Numbered from the stretch's first letter, positions 1-6,670 are shown. The stretch: 8,181 bases of DNA from an uncultured Alphaproteobacteria bacterium (GCA_958448685.1 CAUDEV010000051.1:1-8181); one strand, 5' to 3'. Notes: generated by a model not told the origin, from the letters alone. Translations and numbers: made by a program.

Positions 1-23
1 TTCCCAGATGTCAAAAAATAAAA

Positions 24-52
24 AGTCCCATAAAATTTTAGACATTTTTGTG
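24..52 (+). repeat. Upstream direct repeat, copy 1
   Basis: A 29-base block that recurs at 6522-6550 with two mismatches. The first 19 bases, AGTCCCATAAAATTTTAGA, are identical in both copies and contain the perfect 10-base palindrome TAAAATTTTA (31-40 here). Both copies lie upstream of an autotransporter-type gene on the + strand, so the block may be an operator or part of a shared promoter region. Here it also sits inside a loose inverted repeat: TTCCCA at 1-6 matches TGGGAA at 51-56, and TGTC at 9-12 matches GACA at 41-44. Its function is inferred from position only. Confidence 0.7.
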
Positions 53-86
53 GGAAGTCAGATTCATAAAAATATTTCCCTATAAA

Positions 87-134
87 TTAACTAAAAATTT
101 ACCTTTTTTTTTCATAATGAAATTATGGGGAAGA
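87..134 (+). promoter_or_regulatory. Conserved leader with nine-T run, autotransporter 1
   Basis: TTAAC (87-91), ten bases, CC (102-103), nine T (104-112), then an AATGAAATTATGGGGAAGA-like stretch. The same order and spacing recur at 6601-6645 before the second autotransporter gene. A weak promoter can be drawn with TTTACC (98-103) as -35, a 17-base spacer holding the T run, and AATTAT (121-126) as -10. This would start RNA near 133, just upstream of the ATG at 153. The conservation is visible; the exact promoter boxes are a guess. Confidence 0.45.
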
Positions 135-152
135 TTTTTTGTTTCATTAAAT

Positions 153-3100
153 ATGAAAATTTGCTTAAAATTATCTGTTAGCCTTTTGGCAATTTTAACT
201 TTATCAATTGAAACTTTTGCATCCGAGGTTCCTCATGAAATACACTCTACAGGAAAGCATGTCCTTAAAAAACCTGGGAGATATTTCTCTCATGGAAAAA
301 TACGAATACACAAGGGCTCAGATTCTACAATCGATGATGAAGATACCGGCGCAATACACAATCATGATCAAATTATAATCCTAAGCGGAGGTAGCTTTAC
401 CGGAGGTGGTAAGATTGTTAACTATGGAAAAGTGGAAAAAGACACTGAACGAACAGGAAAATTGGATTCAACTTATGCCACCAAAGAATCGGAAACTTTG
501 ATCGAAGGTTCTGACTTGGCGGAATCTGCTTATTATGACTTTGCTCACAGAAGCGAAGCAACTCCGATTGATGAATTCTATACAGCAGATCAAGCCACGA
601 TAAAAAAATCTTCCGCAAGTACTAAAATGGAATACGAGTCTAGCCCAGACGGAGAATATATTACAGCTGATGAATCACGAGTTGGTGTGAGAGTTGAACC
701 TAGAGGTGGATTTGTCCAAAGTAGAACTGAAGCTAATAAGTCATATTATTTAGGAACTCTTGCTGAAAAAGGAGGTTTGACATCAATTCATAGTTCAACT
801 GTGAAGGATGAAATCCCTGGTTCAATACATTCTCTTCGAGGTTATACAAAACTAACTAGAGAACAAACTATTCAAGGTCTGATTGATAATGGACATGAGT
901 TTACACACGATGGAAAAATCGTGAGGTCAGTTTCTGATTTATCTTCAGTAACTGGAGATATCGTTCTTTCTGAAACGATAAATGGAAAAACTTATAATAC
1001 GATAATAGACACAGATGGAATAGTTAAAACTTATAATCCGAATCAAGTTGCGGCATTGCCTGAAGGACAGACAGGAACCGCATTCAGCTTTGAAAGAAAG
1101 TTAGAAGACGGCACTTATTCCTATATTCCTGTTTTTATACCTGAAGTAGATGAAAGGTTAACTATAGTAAAAACCATGCCTGAAGGAGAAGCAAGGAACA
1201 GATATGAAGCAAAGTTAAAGGCAGAGCTTGAAGAATCAAGAAGGAATGGATCATTTATTTTCGAAGAATGGGATCCAAAGGATCCAGTTACAGTATATTC
1301 GGGAGCAAACTCATGGTATAACGGTGTTTTCAGATTAGAACATGGAGCGGTAGTTATTCCTAATACTGCTGAGCTTTTTGGGGGTAGAGTTGAATTAGGA
1401 AAAGTTTCAAATGGATATAAGAATGCAAGAGAATTTCATGAAGCAATTGAAAGAGAAGATGCGACAGCGATCGCAGCTGCGAAATTAACAGCTCCTACAG
1501 AATTCGAATTTCAAGGAGGTCCAAAAGATGAATACAACCGTCCAGCTATTTACATGAATGGTAATTCAAGCTTGTTCTTTAACGTGACTTCAGACCCAGA
1601 TGGACATAGAATTTTCTCATTCTATGGAAGCCTTCATGGAACAGAACAAGATAGAATTATTGTTCAAAATGGTGAAATCCGTTGGAAAGGAGATGGATCG
1701 GGATATAAAGGAAGTCTTGCAATCACAGAAGGGGCAAAATTCGAAGTTAGATCAAGTGATGCGGAAAGTAGTTCGGTTTATAGTGGGGTATTCCCGAACG
1801 CAAACATCTATCAGATATATGGAGAAGATAAAGATGGACACAAAGCTGGAGAACTTGTAAGAACTCCGAAAACAAAAACAACAATAGATACGGCTGGTAT
1901 ACAAAATATTACGATAAACAATGGATACATGCGTTTGACGAATGACGGCAAGGAAGACGGAGGGAAATTGACTCTCACAAGCTCCACTTTGGAAAGAAAT
2001 TCATTTGTTGAAATCGCAGGAGAATCTGAAGTTGAAGGTGTAACAGTCAAAGGTGTTGCTGTTGCTGATGGAAAAATGAAAGCTAAAAGCCTCACCCTCC
2101 AAGGAGGTGTTTTGGCTGTTCAAGGATCTATTGAAACAGAAAATGCCGAACTCGGTTCCACAATCGCCCTTTGGGGAAATAATCGCATAGATAGAAATCT
2201 CACAATAGGAAATGAAACCACTCCGGGAACATTGAGAATCACAGATAATCATACGTTAAAACTGTTTATAGACGCAAATCCGCGCACAGGGGAAACTGAC
2301 GGCGTGAGAGTTCAACACGGCACAGTTATCCATAGCGGAAACGGAGTACAAATCGGAGGTATCAACTTTATTAATAACAATTTATCATCAATAGCGGATT
2401 CACGGACTTTCCAAGTAATAAATGGGGGGACAGCAACTAATATTCCAGTTGAAATCGGAGCAATATATACAGGAGAAACAAGGGCAACCTTTGTGGCTTA
2501 TCAAAGTGCAGGAAGGTTTACTACATTGCCAAGTGGAGTTACAGGAGACACAGCAGATCCAAATTCTGATGTGAGATATAATTATGGTAATCCAACAACA
2601 GGAAGCCAACTTCAAACATCTCCATTGAATGATGGATCTGGAGGATGGAGAATACAAGATGGCACAACGGTGCGTTATATCTATGGTTCAGATATTGCAG
2701 GATATGGAAATTATGTTATCAGAGTGAGTCAGCTTACAAATGTGATTTCAGGTGATAACTTTGCAATTCCTGTTCAGTCAATGCATTTGACAGCGTTATC
2801 TGGCGTTTCACAAATCTTAGGACTTGTTACCGATGATTATGGATATGTTGATAAATATCAAACTGGAAAATTTGGTTTCTGGAACAAAACTTTCGGAGGA
2901 AAAGATAAATTCGAAACAGATACTTCAAATGATATAAAATCGACGAATTATGGAACTATATTTGGATTTGATGCAAAACCAGTTGTCGTTGGAAAAAGCA
3001 CGACGGAATTTATGGGAACTGTGTTTGGAGGCGTGTCACATAAAAATATGAAGTTTATATATCAAACTCAAGAACACAAAGCAAATCAAAACAGTTATAT

Positions 3101-3647
3101 TGCAGGTTTAAAGGGCGCCTTCTTTAATTCAAAATCTAGTTTGGAATTGATAGGAAGCTACCAGCTTGTTAAGAGCGAATCAAAGAAAAACCAATATTCT
3201 GTCAATATAAAGAGTCACCTCTATAGTTTTGGTGCAAAAGGTGCTTATAATTTCAATTTGACTGACAAATTATCCTTGAGACCAAGTCTTCTTGTTGATT
3301 ACACTTTTGCAAAAACCCCAAGCTATTCTGTCATATCTACAGGAACAACAAATGTGAAGAACATTCATCGAGTTGATGTAGTTCCGGAAATTGCTCTTAA
3401 TGCTAAGTTCGGACAATGGAAAACGAATGTATTCGCAAATTACCATAGAAGATTTGGCTCGAAAGGTACGTATACATTCAGAGGAACTGAATATAAAGAT
3501 ATAACAAAAAAGAATCATATTGAATTTGGTGTCGGAATAGATAGACAATCTTTAGATAATAAGACTAATGTAGGTTTAAAATTTTCGAAAAAAACTGGAG
3601 GAGTTAAAGGATTTAAAGCAAGCATTAATGTAGGGTTTAAATTTTAA
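153..3647 (+). CDS. Autotransporter-type surface protein
   Basis: A self-exporting (type V) surface protein: the signal peptide takes it through the inner membrane, the C-terminal beta-barrel inserts in the outer membrane, and the passenger is displayed outside. From ATG 153 it has 1164 residues. Residues 1-23 are a signal peptide (MKICLKLS, hydrophobic core, ending T-F-A). A Gly/Ser/Thr-rich passenger follows, with beta-helix-like stretches such as GGSFTGGGKIVNYGKV near residue 80 and an acidic, Ser/Thr-rich segment at about 95-180. The barrel runs from about residue 905 (GKFGFWNKTFGG) to the end, with alternating aromatic strands and a terminal GFKF, as expected for an outer-membrane beta-signal. 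The mature protein appears to contain no cysteine. The frame is open upstream to a TTG at 48 and an ATG at 117, but ATG 153 gives the cleanest signal peptide, and the DNA before it matches non-coding DNA ahead of the second autotransporter. No Shine-Dalgarno sequence is evident. The ligand or host target is unknown. Confidence 0.85.
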   Translation: MKICLKLSVSLLAILTLSIETFASEVPHEIHSTGKHVLKKPGRYFSHGKIRIHKGSDSTIDDEDTGAIHNHDQIIILSGGSFTGGGKIVNYGKVEKDTERTGKLDSTYATKESETLIEGSDLAESAYYDFAHRSEATPIDEFYTADQATIKKSSASTKMEYESSPDGEYITADESRVGVRVEPRGGFVQSRTEANKSYYLGTLAEKGGLTSIHSSTVKDEIPGSIHSLRGYTKLTREQTIQGLIDNGHEFTHDGKIVRSVSDLSSVTGDIVLSETINGKTYNTIIDTDGIVKTYNPNQVAALPEGQTGTAFSFERKLEDGTYSYIPVFIPEVDERLTIVKTMPEGEARNRYEAKLKAELEESRRNGSFIFEEWDPKDPVTVYSGANSWYNGVFRLEHGAVVIPNTAELFGGRVELGKVSNGYKNAREFHEAIEREDATAIAAAKLTAPTEFEFQGGPKDEYNRPAIYMNGNSSLFFNVTSDPDGHRIFSFYGSLHGTEQDRIIVQNGEIRWKGDGSGYKGSLAITEGAKFEVRSSDAESSSVYSGVFPNANIYQIYGEDKDGHKAGELVRTPKTKTTIDTAGIQNITINNGYMRLTNDGKEDGGKLTLTSSTLERNSFVEIAGESEVEGVTVKGVAVADGKMKAKSLTLQGGVLAVQGSIETENAELGSTIALWGNNRIDRNLTIGNETTPGTLRITDNHTLKLFIDANPRTGETDGVRVQHGTVIHSGNGVQIGGINFINNNLSSIADSRTFQVINGGTATNIPVEIGAIYTGETRATFVAYQSAGRFTTLPSGVTGDTADPNSDVRYNYGNPTTGSQLQTSPLNDGSGGWRIQDGTTVRYIYGSDIAGYGNYVIRVSQLTNVISGDNFAIPVQSMHLTALSGVSQILGLVTDDYGYVDKYQTGKFGFWNKTFGGKDKFETDTSNDIKSTNYGTIFGFDAKPVVVGKSTTEFMGTVFGGVSHKNMKFIYQTQEHKANQNSYIAGLKGAFFNSKSSLELIGSYQLVKSESKKNQYSVNIKSHLYSFGAKGAYNFNLTDKLSLRPSLLVDYTFAKTPSYSVISTGTTNVKNIHRVDVVPEIALNAKFGQWKTNVFANYHRRFGSKGTYTFRGTEYKDITKKNHIEFGVGIDRQSLDNKTNVGLKFSKKTGGVKGFKASINVGFKF

Positions 3648-3676
3648 TAACCTATTTAACATAAGAAAAAAAATTC

Positions 3677-3727
3677 TGGCGCGCGACGTGTGGTAAAATA
3701 TAAGAGTATACCACACGTCGCGCGCCA
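3677..3727. terminator. Perfect 19-bp GC-rich hairpin
   Basis: The left arm TGGCGCGCGACGTGTGGTA (3677-3695) pairs perfectly with 3709-3727 across a 13-base loop. It lies 29 bases after the autotransporter stop codon and is far richer in G+C than anything around it. An A-rich run (3665-3673) lies on its left, so a leftward transcript would read hairpin, GAA, then eight U: the form of an intrinsic terminator for the kinase transcripts. No T run follows on the right, so for the autotransporter mRNA it would more likely be a 3'-end stabiliser or a weak stop. It could also be a copy of a dispersed palindromic repeat. Confidence 0.6.
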
Positions 3728-3749
3728 TCCATATGACTCTTGCATAATC

Positions 3750-3896
3750 TATATTATATATTCCGAAAGGCGGAAACGATTATATTGATTTACTCCCATT
3801 TCGTCAAGTCTTAGGTCGTTTCACTCACTCTTTAGACTTGACTAAATTTCGTAAATCAATCCTTCTCTTATCGTTCCTTTCGAAAAAAATAATATA
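3750..3896. repeat. Long interrupted palindromic element
   Basis: A 147-base inverted repeat made of five matched blocks in nested order: TATATTAT 3750-3757 with 3889-3896; CGAAAGG 3764-3770 with 3876-3882; AACGAT 3775-3780 with 3870-3875; ATTGATTTAC 3784-3793 with 3851-3860; and GTCAAGTCT 3803-3811 with 3834-3842. The apical loop is 3812-3833. The blocks are separated by unpaired bulges of similar size on each side, so RNA or single-stranded DNA could form a long rod. It has no coding capacity. It resembles small non-autonomous palindromic repeats (MITE-like or Rickettsia-type palindromic elements), but I cannot assign a family. Confidence 0.65.
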
Positions 3897-3905
3897 AAAG
3901 GATAC

Positions 3906-3968
3906 GTAACAAACGGCATCCTCAAGCTTACTAGAGGACAAACTTTAAAACAATCTTTATTTAAATAA
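3906..3968 (+). pseudogene. Possible decayed scrap of a surface-protein gene
   Basis: In this frame the DNA reads a short peptide containing GILKLTRGQTLKQSL before a TAA at 3966. It resembles GYTKLTREQTIQGL at about residues 230-243 of the autotransporter to its left, sharing KLTR-x-QT. The DNA also matches in part (CTTACTAGAGGACAAACT against CTAACTAGAGAACAAACT). It has no start codon or ribosome site. It may be the remnant of a duplicated or recombined passenger segment. The match is short and chance is a real alternative. Confidence 0.25.
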
Positions 3969-4159
3969 CTATTAATCTTTGAGGTAATTTATGAGAATTT
4001 ATATGACAATTTGGGATGGTGAGAAAGATATTAGACTTAAGCAAGGTAAATTTGGTAATCTCCTTATTTGATAATCATAAAATACTAGCATTTGAATCCT
4101 TATAATAATATTATCCAACAATTTCCTAATTTACAAAACTTAGCTATAGGCTGATTTAT

Positions 4160-4891
4160 TTAATGATTTTTCCAATTATCACCTTCATAGCGATGGTTCT
4201 TGCAACGAACATCATATCTTGCTGCTCCCTCTAAAACTGTCTGCTCTCCGCTTAAAACAACATTACCTTCAAAATCAAGTCTTATAGAATATTCAGCTCT
4301 AGCTCCGCAGGGGCATAAAGCTCTTGATTCGATAGACAAAAAAGCTATATAAGGATTATCTTGCTTTTCATAAAACCACTTACTTCCTGGGAAAAAATTA
4401 TCAAATACATCTACTAGCAAACCAAAAAAACATGCGTTAATATTTTCTAGAGGACGAATAAAAGTCCAAAGTGTATTAAGAATATCTATTGAAATAAATT
4501 GTGCTTCATCGAAAAGTATATACATGTGTTTTCCGAGGTTTGTTTTTAAAGATTCTTCTATAGTGTGGCAAATATTTTCTCCATCTGATATTGGCAATGC
4601 GGGTAATGAATAACCAGGCATATCTCTTGATTTTATTTCTCCTTCTGAAGAAATTGTATCTCGTTTAGGGGCGAAGGCTAAAACTATATTTGAATCATTA
4701 GAGTTTAGTTTTTCATAAGTTTCCATTAACGTATAAGATTTCCCGGAATACATAATTCCATAAAAGTAAGTCATTTTATTTTCGTTTATTGTATTTATAA
4801 TACTATCGTCAATATCTGTATTTGGGAGAGATGCTGATAAAATTTTAGGAAAGGAAAAAACTAAAAATATCAATAATAAATATTTTTTCAT
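4160..4891 (-). CDS. tdk: Thymidine kinase with N-terminal signal peptide
   Basis: Phosphorylates thymidine (or deoxyuridine) to the monophosphate using ATP. The type II thymidine kinase features are in order in its 243 residues: P-loop GIMYSGKS (45-52), KSR (87-89), DEAQF with the catalytic Glu129 (128-132), GL-x-x-D (157-161), FPGS (167-170), a C-x-C-G zinc half-site (Cys193, Cys195), and Y-x-x-x-C-K-x-H (226-233), whose Cys230 and His233 would complete the zinc site. Bacterial homologues normally begin just before the P-loop strand, about Met40 here. This protein has some 39 extra residues starting MKKYLLLIFLVFSF and ending L-S-A before Ser21, a textbook Sec signal peptide. The upstream start is supported by AGGAT at 4898-4902 six bases before the ATG and by a good promoter; Met40 has no ribosome site. 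The family call is strong, export is likely, and the site of action is unknown. Confidence 0.88.
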   Translation of the reverse strand: MKKYLLLIFLVFSFPKILSASLPNTDIDDSIINTINENKMTYFYGIMYSGKSYTLMETYEKLNSNDSNIVLAFAPKRDTISSEGEIKSRDMPGYSLPALPISDGENICHTIEESLKTNLGKHMYILFDEAQFISIDILNTLWTFIRPLENINACFFGLLVDVFDNFFPGSKWFYEKQDNPYIAFLSIESRALCPCGARAEYSIRLDFEGNVVLSGEQTVLEGAARYDVRCKNHRYEGDNWKNH

Positions 4892-4897
4892 TAAGTT

Positions 4898-4902
4898 ATC
4901 CT
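4898..4902 (-). promoter_or_regulatory. Ribosome binding site of the thymidine kinase gene
   Basis: AGGAT on the - strand, six bases before the ATG at 4889-4891. It supports the start that includes the signal peptide over the internal Met40, which lacks any such site. Confidence 0.7.
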
Positions 4903-4923
4903 GGTTTTATATATGCATAATAT

Positions 4924-4952
4924 ATAGTACTACAGAAAAAGTTATTAGTCAA
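4924..4952 (-). promoter_or_regulatory. Sigma70-type promoter of the thymidine kinase gene
   Basis: On the - strand, TTGACT (4947-4952) as -35, a 17-base spacer, and TACTAT (4924-4929) as -10. RNA would start near 4917, giving a leader of about 26 bases. Each box has five of six consensus bases, making this the best promoter in the window. It shows that the kinase can be transcribed independently of the phosphofructokinase upstream of it. Confidence 0.75.
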
Positions 4953-5040
4953 GTAATTCTCCCTAACTAAATGGAGTTATTATTGTAGGCTATTATATTA
5001 GCATATAAATTAATTTAATGCTCCTATTCTTCATACAGGC

Positions 5041-6192
5041 TTAACCGCCGATATAAATTCCCAAATTTTGAGCTAAAATAATATTTGGATCATTTAAAGT
5101 CAAATTTCTCGTCGTTGTTTTTATATCTGAAAGCTTTGTTTTTGAAATCTTATTATTTAAAATCCCCAGCAGATATCCACAATCTTTATTTGCAATTAAT
5201 TGAACCGCTGTTATTCCAAATTTCTGGGCTAAAATCCTATCTTCAACAGTCGTTGTTCCTCCTCTTTGAGTATGCCCCAGTATGACTGCTTTCGCATCAA
5301 ATCCGGCTTCTTTTAATTTTTTTACTATAAAATTAGAAACTCCTCCATAAGCTTTTCTAGAAATAACGTCAGAGAATTTTGTATTTTTATATTTAAACTC
5401 ATCAAATTCAACTCCTTCAGACACAACTATGATACCATAATCCTTTCCGGAATTATAAAGCTCTTTCATCTTTGTGATAAGATTATTCATATTACATTTT
5501 ATTTCAGGGATAATTATAGCATCTGCACCAACTGCTAATCCTGAGCTCAATGCAATATATCCTGCCGCTCTTCCCATAACTTCAATCACCATGATCCGAC
5601 TATGACTTTGAGCTGTTGTTATTGTATTTGAAATTTCTTTAGCAACTACTTTTGTTACTGTAGAGAATCCAACTGAAACATCCGTATTTGCAATATCATT
5701 ATCTATTGTTTTTGGAATTGCTATGATATTTAAAGAAGGATCTTTTTGAAGAATATTTTTCATCAATCCAATACTCCCATCTCCTCCTATATAAATTAGT
5801 CCTTGTAGTTTTAATTTATGATATTCCTGAATAATAGCTTTGTCTCCCTCTTCTTTTGACAAAGGATTCCCGAATTTGTCTTTTAAGGATTTTGTATTAG
5901 ATTTCAAAATACTTCCTCCTTTTCTTAAAATATCAGGAGTACATATTTTTTTGTTTAGGATTATATAATCTCCATTTACTAATCCATGGACCCCATGTTT
6001 AAAACCTATAACATCATATCCCAAATTGGTTGCTTTTTTATAAGTCGCATATATTATAGAGTTTAGTCCAGAACAATCACCTCCTGATGTCAAAATTCCT
6101 ATTTTCGGTTTTTCTGCAGAAAATGTATTTATTATATTTCCGAATGCAATTAAAAAACTACCCAAAATTGTTAAAAAAAACTTAAATGCCAT
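5041..6192 (-). CDS. pfkA: 6-phosphofructokinase with N-terminal signal peptide
   Basis: Converts fructose 6-phosphate to fructose 1,6-bisphosphate, the committed step of glycolysis. Conserved sites, with E. coli PfkA equivalents by motif: GGDCSGLN (37-44), GGDGS (136-140; Asp138 = D103, Gly139 = G104), PKTIDND (160-166; catalytic Asp164 = D127), MGR (206-208), SEG with Glu259, and LGHTQRGG (305-312; His307, Arg310). Gly139 points to ATP as phosphoryl donor, while Lys161 replaces the Gly124 of classical bacterial enzymes. This Gly/Lys pair is known in some ATP-using enzymes of the PPi-related clade, such as the trypanosome one. Residues 1-26 form an extra N-terminus starting MAFKFFLTIL, hydrophobic and ending F-S-A before Glu27; the enzyme proper begins at about residue 29 (PKIGILTSGG). 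The next Met is residue 144, so no start that omits the signal peptide is apparent. The ribosome site is weak (GAG about five bases before the ATG). It lies 149 bases upstream of the thymidine kinase in the same direction. Confidence 0.9.
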   Translation of the reverse strand: MAFKFFLTILGSFLIAFGNIINTFSAEKPKIGILTSGGDCSGLNSIIYATYKKATNLGYDVIGFKHGVHGLVNGDYIILNKKICTPDILRKGGSILKSNTKSLKDKFGNPLSKEEGDKAIIQEYHKLKLQGLIYIGGDGSIGLMKNILQKDPSLNIIAIPKTIDNDIANTDVSVGFSTVTKVVAKEISNTITTAQSHSRIMVIEVMGRAAGYIALSSGLAVGADAIIIPEIKCNMNNLITKMKELYNSGKDYGIIVVSEGVEFDEFKYKNTKFSDVISRKAYGGVSNFIVKKLKEAGFDAKAVILGHTQRGGTTTVEDRILAQKFGITAVQLIANKDCGYLLGILNNKISKTKLSDIKTTTRNLTLNDPNIILAQNLGIYIGG

Positions 6193-6229
6193 TATCTCAA
6201 ATCAATAAAAATAGAATTATCCTAATAAA

Positions 6230-6259
6230 ATTATAAAACTTTCCGAAACAAAATAACAA
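6230..6259 (-). promoter_or_regulatory. Probable promoter of the phosphofructokinase gene
   Basis: On the - strand, TTGTTA (6254-6259) as -35, an 18-base spacer, and a perfect TATAAT (6230-6235) as -10, about 40 bases before the start codon. The -10 box is strong and the -35 moderate. In such AT-rich DNA some chance matches are expected. Confidence 0.55.
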
Positions 6260-6521
6260 AAATCCCGTTTGTGTTTAAATAAAATTATTTTAATTTAGAG
6301 TATGTTAAATATCATTATAACTATAAATTAAAACTGATTTTACTTTTGGAATTTGTTTAAACTAATCTAAATATTAAAGAATAACTAGCTAAAAAATTAT
6401 ATAAGAAATGAAATTTTTATCAGGTTTGAAATTAAAAAAATTTAAGTTACGCCGATTTTTCCTTTATTATATTCATTTCATGTGATACAATTTCAGTTCT
6501 AGAAAATAACAAATCCTAAAT

Positions 6522-6550
6522 AGTCCCATAAAATTTTAGAGATTTTTGCG
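6522..6550 (+). repeat. Upstream direct repeat, copy 2
   Basis: The second copy of the 29-base block at 24-52. It starts with the same 19 bases, carries the TAAAATTTTA palindrome at 6529-6538, and differs at 6541 (G for C) and 6549 (C for T). It lies about 50 bases closer to the left edge of its leader than copy 1 relative to the start codon, with 79 bases from its start to the TTAAC motif against 63 in copy 1. Confidence 0.7.
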
Positions 6551-6600
6551 AGGCTTCTAGAAAGTTATTTTAAATATCTCCAAAATAAAAAAGAGTATTG

Positions 6601-6645
6601 TTAACGAAATATTAACCTTTTTTTTTAGAATTGAAAATAGGGAAG
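6601..6645 (+). promoter_or_regulatory. Conserved leader with nine-T run, autotransporter 2
   Basis: TTAAC (6601-6605), ten bases, CC (6616-6617), nine T (6618-6626), then ATTGAAAATAGGGAAGA. Motifs and spacing match 87-134. A possible -35 is TTAACC (6612-6617) and a poor -10 AAAATA (6634-6639), with the T run in the 16-base spacer. Conservation is clear but the promoter assignment is tentative. Confidence 0.45.
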
Positions 6646-6670
6646 AAAAGTTGTGAAAACACTTCCCTAT
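6637..6670 (+). promoter_or_regulatory. 9-bp inverted repeat in the leader
   Basis: ATAGGGAAG (6637-6645) pairs perfectly with CTTCCCTAT (6662-6670) across 16 bases. It lies between the nine-T run and the ribosome site, so it could be an operator near the transcription start or a leader hairpin. GGGAAG also occurs at 52-57 and 128-133, and TTCCCTAT at 76-83, ahead of the first autotransporter, suggesting a recurring box. Confidence 0.45.

Larger units (their letters stand above)
3648..4159. other. Gene-poor gap with palindromes
   Basis: About 510 bases between the convergent autotransporter and thymidine kinase genes. It contains the GC-rich hairpin, the long interrupted palindrome and a possible coding remnant, all listed separately. 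A 26-codon reading frame (ATG at 3991, starting MRIYMTIW and ending at 4071) has a GAGG about eight bases upstream, but no recognisable product, so I do not call it a gene. No tRNA or other known RNA is seen. From about 4072 to 4159 the DNA is plain AT-rich sequence. Confidence 0.6.

Noticed and set aside
1600..1860. Open frame of 86 codons on the + strand inside the autotransporter gene
   Set aside because: It lies in another frame of a long, well-supported gene and has no recognisable domain.
3677..3896. CRISPR array, tRNA or rRNA
   Set aside because: The palindromes are not regularly spaced direct repeats, and no cloverleaf or conserved rRNA stretch is visible.
3991..4071. 26-codon frame with a GAGG upstream
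   Set aside because: Too short, no known product or hydrophobic pattern, and located in decayed-looking DNA.
4193..4315. The C-x-C spacing of the thymidine kinase zinc site as a defect
   Set aside because: As far as I recall, proteobacterial thymidine kinases commonly have this spacing, and all four expected ligands are present.
4957..4977. CTCC/GGAG hairpin as a terminator between the two kinase genes
   Set aside because: The stem is only four to five pairs and no U run follows on the strand of these genes.
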